DNA of 42,632 nt, taken from positions 1 to 42,632 of the IMG/VR virus record IMGVR_UViG_3300043640_000226, one strand, 5' to 3'. Source of the DNA: a virus. Under the pieces are notes generated by a model. It worked only from the letters and a program-made list of their open reading frames with translations. It did no database searches and was not told the DNA's origin. Shown piece after piece: positions 29,506-36,766 of the stretch. Each line of letters starts with the position of its first letter. Positions within the stretch are counted from its first letter, which is position 1. The position numbers and the translations under genes were made by a program.

Positions 29506-29871
29506 TTACGGCTTGTTGGGGTTGGGTCGATCGATCGCGGTGGTGCTTACCGCCGTGTTGCGATAACCGGGGTAGTCCGGGTCATCCGGTTCCGCAATCC
29601 AGCGATAGCTGGCCTCTTGTCCTCGGGCCAACACGTATCCCTGAGCCTCGAGCCCGGCGATCATGTCCCGAATGAACCACTCCCGGCGCTCCTCCGTTTC
29701 GCCGTCGCGGAACACCACGTAGGAGTACATGACGTGTTGGTTCTGCTCTGCCGAACCGGCGGTAGGAGCGACCCACCACTTCAGCTGATACATTGGGTAC
29801 GGGTTCTCTACCTCAACCGCCAGGTTCTGCAGCGGGTTAGGCTCCGGCGGGTCATCGGGAGGTGTGGACAT
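29506..29871 (-). CDS. Hypothetical head-region protein (121 aa)
   Basis: A 121-residue acidic, proline-rich protein (MSTPPDDPPEPNPLQ). The middle is aromatic-rich (YQLKWWVAPTAG, VMYSYVVFRDGETEE) and the C-terminal half contains GLEAQGYVLARGQEASYRWI. ATG 29869-29871 follows AAGGGG. It is in the head module between a structural gene and the fibre gene. No family recognised; a role in fibre attachment is only a guess. Confidence 0.75.
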   Translation of the reverse strand: MSTPPDDPPEPNPLQNLAVEVENPYPMYQLKWWVAPTAGSAEQNQHVMYSYVVFRDGETEERREWFIRDMIAGLEAQGYVLARGQEASYRWIAEPDDPDYPGYRNTAVSTTAIDRPNPNKP

Positions 29872-29879
29872 GTAACCCC

Positions 29880-30332
29880 TTACGCGTCGGACGAGGTGGC
29901 GAGGCCAGCCGCGTCGATCTGAACCGTGATGTCGGTGCCATCAGGCGAAACCGCGAAGTCGTGCATCGTCAGCGGAATGACGGCCGTGTCGTTGGCGCCC
30001 GCCGTGGTGTCCGGGTTGTAGCAGACGACCAGCTTGCCGGTAGCGTTGCCCGTGGCCGCCGTCCAGGTGACGTCAGCACAGTCGATCGACGCCGTGTTCG
30101 CGACGTCGTTCTGGGTGCTGGTGACGCTGGTCAGCGTCTTGCGACCCATCGTGGTCTGCTCGTTGCTGGCGCCCGCCAGCAGGAGCGACAGGTTGTCGTA
30201 GTCCTGCAGCGCGTCGTCCGATTCGAGGCCGGTGGCCTCCAGCACAACGGCGATGAGAGCGTCGTTGGTGGCCGGGAGGGTGGCGTAGTACGCGAACCGA
30301 CCCTTGCCGATGTTGGTGACCACGTTGGCCAT
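29880..30332 (-). CDS. Putative capsid decoration / structural protein (150 aa)
   Basis: A 150-residue Ala/Thr-rich protein (MANVVTNIGKGRFAYYATLP, TWTAATGNATGKLVVCYNPD, IPLTMHDFAVSPDGTDITVQ), beta-dominated. ATG 30330-30332 follows AGGAG. Proteins of this look are common after coat genes in actinophages and are usually called structural. Decoration of the capsid surface is an inference from position. Confidence 0.75.
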   Translation of the reverse strand: MANVVTNIGKGRFAYYATLPATNDALIAVVLEATGLESDDALQDYDNLSLLLAGASNEQTTMGRKTLTSVTSTQNDVANTASIDCADVTWTAATGNATGKLVVCYNPDTTAGANDTAVIPLTMHDFAVSPDGTDITVQIDAAGLATSSDA

Positions 30333-30344
30333 GACGTTGGGCTC

Positions 30345-30734
30345 CTAGCTGTAGATCTCGATGAGTTCGGGCTTGGTGAGTCGCTCGGCGTCCTCGCGGG
30401 AACAGCCGCCCTCGATTGCCCAGTTGACCCAGGCTTCCTTGGTTGCGCCCTTGGCCGGTCGGTTCTTCGGGTCCGGGCCGACAGGAGCGGTCTGGGACGC
30501 GGGCACATCCCAATCGGCATCCGGAGCAGGCAGGGTCGCACCACGCTCTTCGAGCGGAGTGTCGCCGACCTGGGGCTGGCCGAGCAGACCGCCGTTGCCA
30601 GCGGGAGCGGCCTCGGGCTCCGGCTCGCCGTCGACCAGCTTGTCCCAGTTCTGCAGGTATTCGAGACGCGCGTTGGGGCGCGAGTACTCGACGACCTCGG
30701 TGGTGTTCTTGTTGCGGTAACGGTGGCTGGTCAT
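30345..30734 (-). other. Internal start giving a separate 129-aa head protein
   Basis: An in-frame ATG at 30732-30734 (residue 233 of the fused glycosyltransferase gene) is preceded by GGAAGG at 7 bases. The product starts MTSHRYRNKNTTEVVEYSRP and ends with an acidic, helical AWVNWAIEGGCSREDAERLT followed by KPELIEIYS. Free-standing proteins of this appearance occur after coat genes in other actinophages. The gene may thus yield both a fused and a separate product. Confidence 0.5.
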
Positions 30735-31430
30735 CACGTAACCTTCCAGAGGAGTTGGGCAGAATTCCGAGATCAGGGCGCGCATCGCGGGCTGATTGCC
30801 CGCCGCCTGCTGGTACTGGCGGTAGCGCGCCCTACCCGCATCCGACCCAATTTCTCGGGACAGTCGTTCCTGCGGCTGGTGCCACAAGTGGGTCAACCAG
30901 GTGTTGCCCCGCCAAGCTGGTCCGGCGAGGGTGTTCAGGGCCAGCGCCCAGGATTCGTCCTCCTGGCCCCAGCCGCTGAACGCGGGGTCGATCGGGACGC
31001 CTTCGAGGACTTCGCGAGTGAGGACCGTCAGGCCGCCACCCTGCGTTGCAACGTGAACCTCCAGCGCGTTGCCGGGTCGCTCCAGCACGCGCGTGCCGTT
31101 CAGCAGGTCGGCCGTTGTCTTCTCGCTCAGGCGATGTACGGCCAGCTGCGGGACAGCCCACTTAGCTTGGCCTTGTTGCACGGCCACAACGGCGTCGGCA
31201 ACGCGGTCGCACCAGATGTCGGCGTCGGCAACGATCAGGATGTCGGCGTCGGTCTGCGACAGGGCGTCCTTGATGGCCTCGGCCTTGCGCCACCCGCCCT
31301 CGGTGCGATCCCGCCCGGTGAACACGGGCCAGTCTCGGTGGGCGACCTGCCAACGCTCCAGCAGGTACGCCCAAACCTGGGCGCGTTGTGGATCGCTGGT
31401 GTCGAACGGGACCAGAACGGCAACGCTCAC
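30345..31430 (-). CDS. Glycosyltransferase fused to a head-module domain (361 aa)
   Basis: Residues 1 to about 230 form a GT-A glycosyltransferase: LVPFDT at the start, GWRKAEAIKDAL, the DxD motif in IVADADIW (69-71), and FSGWGQEDESW, like the GWGxED acceptor-side motif of galactosyltransferase-type enzymes. From residue 233 onward the sequence changes to a separate domain starting MTSHRYRN with a Pro/Glu-rich linker and a helical end. It should transfer a sugar from an activated donor, probably to a virion protein. GTG 31428-31430 overlaps the stop of the methyltransferase gene. The fusion to a virion-type domain is unusual. Confidence 0.82.
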   Translation of the reverse strand: MSVAVLVPFDTSDPQRAQVWAYLLERWQVAHRDWPVFTGRDRTEGGWRKAEAIKDALSQTDADILIVADADIWCDRVADAVVAVQQGQAKWAVPQLAVHRLSEKTTADLLNGTRVLERPGNALEVHVATQGGGLTVLTREVLEGVPIDPAFSGWGQEDESWALALNTLAGPAWRGNTWLTHLWHQPQERLSREIGSDAGRARYRQYQQAAGNQPAMRALISEFCPTPLEGYVMTSHRYRNKNTTEVVEYSRPNARLEYLQNWDKLVDGEPEPEAAPAGNGGLLGQPQVGDTPLEERGATLPAPDADWDVPASQTAPVGPDPKNRPAKGATKEAWVNWAIEGGCSREDAERLTKPELIEIYS

Positions 31431-32074
31431 AGCAGGTCACCTCGCTGGAACACAACATCGCGAACTTCGCCGCCGGTGACCTTCTGCTGGCGATTGCCGC
31501 GCGCCCACTTGTTGACGAAGTCGTAATCCCGGACCCACCGGTCGACCTCGACGAATCCGTGCGTTGTGACGACCTCGGTCACCAGGTCGTACGGGCTGGC
31601 CATTGTGGAATCGTCCTCGGTGCACGACTCCACGATCAGCAGTTCGAGGCTGTCCCAGGGCGCGCCCTCCAGCACCTCAAGTTCGAGGCCCTGAGCGTCG
31701 ATCACCGCTACCTTGGCGTTGGGCGCGATGGCGTCAAGCCGTCGCGTCTGCACCAGGTAACTGTCGACCACTTGGTCGCGTGACTGTGGGGCCACCAGCG
31801 TCGACATGTTGGTTTTGGCCATCACGTGGAGCTGGGCCAACTCGTTGTCGCGGTCGGTGCACGCGGCCTCGACCACCTCGGTCATTGGGAACCGGGTGCG
31901 CAGCTGCCGAGCCAGGTCGGGGATGGGCTCCACCAGTGTGATGTTGGTGAACCCGGCCTCGTAGTAGTACGGCATCTCTTGGCCTTCGTGCGCGCCCACG
32001 TGGACGAGCTGGCCGGAGGGGTCGACCCCCAGGCGCCTAATCAGGCCCGGGAAGGCCGCCATCACGTTACCCAT
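31427..32074 (-). CDS. FkbM-family methyltransferase (215 aa)
   Basis: A 215-residue S-adenosylmethionine-dependent methyltransferase. SAM-binding motif VHVGAHEG at about 24-31, LVEP at 47-50, and the FkbM-type IDAQGLELEVLEGA at about 125-138. FkbM enzymes O-methylate sugars and small molecules. ATG 32072-32074 follows GAGGAC and overlaps the preceding gene by 13 bases; the stop overlaps the glycosyltransferase start. Context says it methylates the sugar added by the neighbouring transferases. Confidence 0.88.
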   Translation of the reverse strand: MGNVMAAFPGLIRRLGVDPSGQLVHVGAHEGQEMPYYYEAGFTNITLVEPIPDLARQLRTRFPMTEVVEAACTDRDNELAQLHVMAKTNMSTLVAPQSRDQVVDSYLVQTRRLDAIAPNAKVAVIDAQGLELEVLEGAPWDSLELLIVESCTEDDSTMASPYDLVTEVVTTHGFVEVDRWVRDYDFVNKWARGNRQQKVTGGEVRDVVFQRGDLL

Positions 32075-32751
32075 TGTTTAGTCCTCGTCGCCGGGTGCCG
32101 CTCGTAGTCGGCCGGGAAGTCGATGTCGTCGGTCCAATCGTTGATCTCGACGAACCACGGCTGGCAGACGATGTGCTCGTTGAGCGGCGTGCCCTGGATT
32201 GAGCGCAACAGCGTCCAGCCGTCACGCCTCTTGGATTCGCCATTGTGGAACGCCTGCACGACGCGGGCGAGATGGCGGTCTAGCATGTTGTGACAGTTGG
32301 GCCAGAACGACACGGCGAAGATCTCGCCGTACGGTGTGCCTGTCTGTTGTGACCCCATGTACCGGCCGAACACCCGATAAGTCTTGGCTGCCTGGTGATG
32401 TCCCCGGATCGCGCGCATTGCGCGGTCGGTGAAATAGACGTCGCCCAGCAGCAGGACAGTTGGACCGGTGGTCGACCACAGATCGCGGCTCGCCAGGTAC
32501 TCGTTGCCGAAGTCGCCTGGCGAGCGCTCGTGCGTGGCAACACCCGGCAGCCTGTACCGGTCGTCGCCTGGGGGCGCGGTGAGGTGCACGTCCGGGCCGA
32601 GCCTGTCAAAGGCCTGCCGGACTGTGCGGTGCAACAGCAGCTCCTTGCCGCCTGCCCGCAGTGGGTCGCGGACCGGAACCAGATGTGAGGGTACACCGAG
32701 GTGGTTTCCCCACTTGTGCTGGCTGCCGGATGCCGCGACGATCACCCGCAC
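32062..32751 (-). CDS. Nucleotidyltransferase/GT-A-like protein (229 aa)
   Basis: A 229-residue protein. The opening RVIVAASGSQHKWGNHLGVP followed by SHLVPV and ELLLHRTVRQAFD resembles the first strand, loop and acceptor region of sugar nucleotidyltransferases and GT-A enzymes, and LLLGDVYFTDRAM matches the acidic metal-binding strand. GTG 32749-32751 overlaps the end of the preceding gene. The canonical GxGxR loop is not intact, so donor activation is only likely, not shown. It belongs to the four-gene sugar cluster. Confidence 0.65.
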   Translation of the reverse strand: MRVIVAASGSQHKWGNHLGVPSHLVPVRDPLRAGGKELLLHRTVRQAFDRLGPDVHLTAPPGDDRYRLPGVATHERSPGDFGNEYLASRDLWSTTGPTVLLLGDVYFTDRAMRAIRGHHQAAKTYRVFGRYMGSQQTGTPYGEIFAVSFWPNCHNMLDRHLARVVQAFHNGESKRRDGWTLLRSIQGTPLNEHIVCQPWFVEINDWTDDIDFPADYERHPATRTKQWVT

Positions 32752-33668
32752 TGGAACACGACCTCTTGAATCTGTTGCAACCGGTGGATGAACAGATGTC
32801 GATCGCGCACCAGGTCGAGGGCGTTCTGCCGCATCGTTGTGCGGTCGTGGTCGGTCAGTGCGGACAGCTGGTCGCCGAGTCCGGCGAAGTCGAAGCGGTC
32901 GAACAACACCGCCACTTCCCCCGTTATCCCTTGACCCTCGAATCCAACAGTGTTGGGGTGGGCCAGCAGGCCGCCGCGACCGAGCACCGAGGGCACCCGG
33001 TCCGACCAGTATCGGTCGGCCGGGGCGCTGTCCCCCAGCACGGTTCGGGTGGACGCGCACAGGTGGCTGAGGTCAGCGCCCCACACCTGGGTCATGCCGC
33101 CGAACATCCGGAACGACCGACCCCATTTGGTGGTGGCCCAGTCGAGCAGCTGCCGCCGGTGCTCGCCGTGTATGGCCCGGAGGTTGGAGCCGGTGAACAC
33201 CGCGTCCAGCGCGCCGAATGCTGGGCTAGGTCGGCCAGCCCCCAGCCAGCGATGGCCGAGAGCGGGCGGCATCCAGTAATGGTTGACCCCGCGCGCCGCG
33301 AATTCGGCCTGGTGCCCGCCGTCCGCAGTGAACACGAACTGGTGGGACCACCAGGGGTCGACGCCGATCTGGTCTTCCCGGGTGCCCAGGCCCCAGTACA
33401 GGTCGAAGTGCACGCCGACCGTTGGGGTGCCTGAGTCCTCGATCCGGCGGAGCATGCCGTGGAGGTCGCCCTCCGGGTAGTGCCCGTGGGTGCGCGCCCA
33501 GATGAACAGGTCGCACCCGGCCGAGACCCGAACCACCTGGTCGGTGGTCAAGCCCCTGGCCGGTAGATGCAAAACGTCCCAGCCCAGCGCCACCCCCGCC
33601 TCTGCCATGTCGTCTTTCCAACGATTCAGGTGAAGAGGCCGGGGCGCGCCGAGTAGGACGACTCGCAT
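32742..33668 (-). CDS. CgeB-like GT-B glycosyltransferase (308 aa)
   Basis: A 308-residue protein of the CgeB / glycosyl transferases group 1 type. MRVVLLGAPRPLHLNRW begins the N-terminal Rossmann-like domain; DLFIWARTHG and FTADGGHQAEFAARGV lie in the middle; and the C-terminal domain has VPSVLGRGGLLAHPNTVGFE, then EVAVLFDRFD, the donor-side signature of CgeB proteins. The ATG (33666-33668) shares bases with the coat protein stop (TGATG), so its synthesis is tied to coat synthesis. It probably glycosylates the coat or another virion protein. Confidence 0.82.
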   Translation of the reverse strand: MRVVLLGAPRPLHLNRWKDDMAEAGVALGWDVLHLPARGLTTDQVVRVSAGCDLFIWARTHGHYPEGDLHGMLRRIEDSGTPTVGVHFDLYWGLGTREDQIGVDPWWSHQFVFTADGGHQAEFAARGVNHYWMPPALGHRWLGAGRPSPAFGALDAVFTGSNLRAIHGEHRRQLLDWATTKWGRSFRMFGGMTQVWGADLSHLCASTRTVLGDSAPADRYWSDRVPSVLGRGGLLAHPNTVGFEGQGITGEVAVLFDRFDFAGLGDQLSALTDHDRTTMRQNALDLVRDRHLFIHRLQQIQEVVFQCG

Positions 33669-34594
33669 CAGCTGCCCGCAGGGCCCTGGATGAGGACCGC
33701 ACGGTTCGGGTCCAGAACCTTGGTGCCGTACAGGCAGTCGATCGAGACGACGTCCTGCTTCTTGTCCACGTCGTAGTCGTACACGACGCGCAGGCCGAAG
33801 CCCTTGTAGTTGGCGATAGCCGCGTTGGCTGCGCCCCTGGGGAGGGCGAGCGGGCGGAACGCCAGGGCCAGCGCGGTCTGGTGGAACGCGATGCCCGTCT
33901 CGGTCGAGGAACCGCCGACGCCGGGGGCCGGAACGTTCTGCGACTGGTACGCGTCGAAGCCGTACACCCGCCGACCGAGGTTGGCCTCACGCAGGCCCTC
34001 GGTGTCGCCGCGCGTGTCCGCACGGATGAAGAACGGGTCGCCCATCCACGAGGCCGTGGTGATCGGGCCGAGAACCAGGCGGCGGCCGGTGATCGGCACG
34101 TTGCGCTGGGTCAGGACACGACCGGCGTCGATCGCGGCCTTCGGGTCGTCGTAGCGCCAGCCGTTCTCGCCCGGGAGCGGGGAGTTCGTACCGTCGACCA
34201 CGCCGACCGTCTGGCTGATGTCGGCCGACAGCGCCATGATGTCGCGGTCGATCTTCTGGCTGATGGCTTCCATCGCCGGGTTCAGCAGCTGCTGGCCGAA
34301 GTCCAGCACGTTCAGGGTGAGGTCCTCGGACGTGACCGCGAACGACACGTCGGCGAAGTGGTTCAGCGTCAGAGGAACGCCGGTCTCCGTCGCGTTCTGA
34401 ACGTTGATACCGGCAGTGCGGTTGTACTCCTGCGCGGTGAACGTGGTGGGCTTCCGGATGGTGATGGTGTCGCCGACCTGCTGGAACTCCTGCTCGTAGT
34501 CCCGGTAGACGAGTCCGGCCATGACCGTGGTCTCGTACAGGGTGGCGAGCGCAGCGCGCGCGATGATGTCAGGGGTAAGGAACGTGTTGGCCAT
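33668..34594 (-). CDS. Major capsid protein, P22 coat-like (308 aa)
   Basis: A 308-residue coat protein. MANTFLTPDIIARAALATLY, EFQQVGDTITIRKPTTFTAQ, and SEDLTLNVLDFGQQLLNPAM match the P22 coat-like group of HK97-fold proteins. ATG 34592-34594 follows GGAGG. It comes after the scaffold gene and forms the icosahedral shell. The stop is coupled to the first glycosyltransferase. Confidence 0.92.
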   Translation of the reverse strand: MANTFLTPDIIARAALATLYETTVMAGLVYRDYEQEFQQVGDTITIRKPTTFTAQEYNRTAGINVQNATETGVPLTLNHFADVSFAVTSEDLTLNVLDFGQQLLNPAMEAISQKIDRDIMALSADISQTVGVVDGTNSPLPGENGWRYDDPKAAIDAGRVLTQRNVPITGRRLVLGPITTASWMGDPFFIRADTRGDTEGLREANLGRRVYGFDAYQSQNVPAPGVGGSSTETGIAFHQTALALAFRPLALPRGAANAAIANYKGFGLRVVYDYDVDKKQDVVSIDCLYGTKVLDPNRAVLIQGPAGS

Positions 34595-34615
34595 CGCTGG
34601 CTAACCTCCGTTTGC

Positions 34616-35515
34616 TCAGGTGTTGTTCCGGCGCATAGCCCGGAAATCGTCGATAGACATGGACGAAAGGTCCGTGTTCCGTCCACCGGGTCCACCGGCA
34701 AACGTGCCGCCCGGGGGGGCGACAGGAGGTGTGGCCGCAGGAGCGGCCGGGGGCGTTGCGGGCGCCGCCGGGTCAACCGGGGGCGCGCCCTGGGGAGCGG
34801 CCGTAGGCGCGGTTGCCTTCAGCCAGGGGTTGGCCTCGACAGCAGCCGCGATGGCCTCGCCGATCTTTTCATGGTCACCCGGGTCGATCTCCTTGACAGC
34901 GTCGAGGAACGACCGGGAGTCGAGCAACGCCGAAGCGTTGAACTGGCCAGAGGTGGCGGCCTTGAATACGGCCAGCTCGGTGCGCGCCATCTTGGTCGAG
35001 GTGCGCTCTCCGGACAGGAGTTCTTGGAGCTGCTCGGGGGTGAGCTGCTCCTCCGGCGGGGTGTCGTCGGTGATCAGACCGAGCGCCCGGCCGATGTCCT
35101 CGGTCACTTTCTTCGTGGCCGCCACTGCCGCATCTTCGGCGGCCTTGGCCTTGGCGTCCACCCGGGTGCGGGCGGCCTCCTCGCGCGTGTCCTTGATCAG
35201 CGTCTGTGCCCACTCGGGCAGGTCGGTGATCTCGGGTCGTGCGGCGGGGGCCGCGCCAGCGGCCGGGTCGGTAACCACCGGGTCAGCCTGCCCTGACGGG
35301 GTGGAGGCAGGCTGACCCGGAGTCGCGAAGCCGGGGGCGGTTCCGTCCAGCGCGCGGCCGGACACCATCACGCCGTCCGGGAGAGCGGTCCCGCTGGGGT
35401 CCGGAGAGCCTGCGGGAGCGGCCGGGGGCTCCGGGGCCGGGGCGGCTGTCCCAGGCTCGCCCGTGAGCGCGGGGAGGTCCGGTGCGGCGGCTGCGGGCTC
35501 GATCGGAGTAGACAT
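34616..35515 (-). CDS. Scaffolding protein (299 aa)
   Basis: A 299-residue protein with Ala/Pro-rich ends (APDLPALTGEPGTAAPAPEP; PAAPAATPPVAPPGG) and a central charged helical region (TLIKDTREEAARTRVDAKAK), the usual form of phage scaffolds that guide coat assembly. ATG 35513-35515 follows AGGAGG. An in-frame extension upstream lacks these features. It lies directly before the coat gene. Confidence 0.88.
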   Translation of the reverse strand: MSTPIEPAAAAPDLPALTGEPGTAAPAPEPPAAPAGSPDPSGTALPDGVMVSGRALDGTAPGFATPGQPASTPSGQADPVVTDPAAGAAPAARPEITDLPEWAQTLIKDTREEAARTRVDAKAKAAEDAAVAATKKVTEDIGRALGLITDDTPPEEQLTPEQLQELLSGERTSTKMARTELAVFKAATSGQFNASALLDSRSFLDAVKEIDPGDHEKIGEAIAAAVEANPWLKATAPTAAPQGAPPVDPAAPATPPAAPAATPPVAPPGGTFAGGPGGRNTDLSSMSIDDFRAMRRNNT

Positions 35516-35579
35516 TGTTTGCCTCCTGGGAGCGTCCCGCCCCCGGGTCGTCGCCGGAGTCAATCCGGCTGGAAGTAGG

Positions 35580-35672
35580 TCAGTTGGTGGGCGTTACGCC
35601 CAGGAACATCAGCAACACCAGGATGAAGGTTGCCAGGAGCAGCAGGAACGAGACGTTCAGGTTGTCACGCAT
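35580..35672 (-). CDS. 30-residue membrane peptide in the head module
   Basis: A 30-residue frame: MRDNLNVSFLLLLATFILVL then LMFLGVTPTN. Almost all of it is one membrane segment. ATG 35670-35672 follows GAGGTGA, which overlaps the MuF stop. Its tight packing between MuF and scaffold genes supports reality. Function unknown; it could anchor procapsid assembly or a toxin-like peptide to the membrane. Confidence 0.65.
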   Translation of the reverse strand: MRDNLNVSFLLLLATFILVLLMFLGVTPTN

Positions 35673-35677
35673 GGAAG

Positions 35678-36766
35678 TCACCTCGTACCGTCGTGTCGTT
35701 CACGGTTGGTCTTGCGTGGCAGCTTGGTCTTGGCCACGTGCTCCTTGATCGCTGCCTTGTACTGTTTAACCTTGTCGTCGGCCAACTTTCGTTGGTCGTC
35801 GTCTAGCGCCACTGCCTTGCGTCGGTCCCACTTTCGGGCCTGTCGTTCGAGAGCGCGCTGCTTCTGGGTGTCCTCGTACGTGACACCCTTGTTACCGGTC
35901 TTGGCGGCCGGAGTGGAGTGGCCTGGCAGGTAGCCCGTTGTGTTGTGTCGGCAGTTGGGGTGAAACAGACCATTGGACCGCGCTTCTTCCAGCGAGCCGT
36001 CTACTGTAACCTTGACGTCCTCGCTGCCGACCCGCATTGTCACGGTGTGCTTGCCCGATTTGCCGCCGACCTCCAGGAGCTTTCCCTCCCAGGGTTTGCA
36101 CAAAGGGCACTCGTACGGGGCCTCGCTGACCATGACCACGGTGACCCCGGCCTCCGCAAGGCGGTCGGTGTGAGCCGCCACCATGGTGTTCATGACCTGG
36201 GTTCGGACTGCCATTTCGACGTAGGTCGCGATTTCCCAGTTCCGCCCGGCCTTGTCCACGAAACCGGTGATTCCGGCGTTGGCGAATTTGGCCAACGCCC
36301 TGCCCGCCGCACCCAGTCGGTTACTGGTGCCCGCCTCGACCGCTGCGCTCACCTCGGTGATGACGAGTTGGTAGGCGTTCATGGTCTGGCTGAGCATCGC
36401 CTTCTCGACCGGAGCCAGCGCGTCGTTAAGACGCTTCGAGCCGTTGCTGGCCGCTTTGCTCGTGTCGGCCGCAGGCAGATCGTCGGCCAAGCCGCCCAAC
36501 TCCTGGTCGGCCGATGCAGCGCCCAGGTCGGCCGCTTTCTTGGTCGCCTTGGCTCCGGCCTTGCGACCTTTGCTGAGCAGTTTGGACGCCAGAGACGCTA
36601 TTGTGCGTCGGACGAATCCTGACCCGCTTCGATTTGACAAAGACCAGTTGCCATCGTCAAGTTTAGAGCCCAGGAAGGTTGCAATCCTGCCGAGCAGCGT
36701 GGTCTCGGCCTCGGTGTAAGCCGCCACTACCTCGTCGGCCAGCCCCTCCCCGTCCTCGGGGTTCAC
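35678..36766 (-). CDS. MuF / SPP1 gp7-like head morphogenesis protein (362 aa)
   Basis: A 362-residue minor head protein. The C-terminal half has ECPLCKPWEGKLLEVGG and HPNCRHNTTGYLPG, the Cys-rich and PNCRH motifs of the MuF domain. The N-terminal helical part contains LASKLLSKGRKAGAKATKKA. GTG 36764-36766 overlaps the portal stop. It binds the portal and is injected or packaged with DNA in related phages. Confidence 0.88.
   Translation of the reverse strand: MNPEDGEGLADEVVAAYTEAETTLLGRIATFLGSKLDDGNWSLSNRSGSGFVRRTIASLASKLLSKGRKAGAKATKKAADLGAASADQELGGLADDLPAADTSKAASNGSKRLNDALAPVEKAMLSQTMNAYQLVITEVSAAVEAGTSNRLGAAGRALAKFANAGITGFVDKAGRNWEIATYVEMAVRTQVMNTMVAAHTDRLAEAGVTVVMVSEAPYECPLCKPWEGKLLEVGGKSGKHTVTMRVGSEDVKVTVDGSLEEARSNGLFHPNCRHNTTGYLPGHSTPAAKTGNKGVTYEDTQKQRALERQARKWDRRKAVALDDDQRKLADDKVKQYKAAIKEHVAKTKLPRKTNRERHDGTR

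Noticed and set aside
29862-31526. 554-codon plus-strand frame
   Set aside because: Antisense to the structural gene and the glycosyltransferase, which have real motifs.
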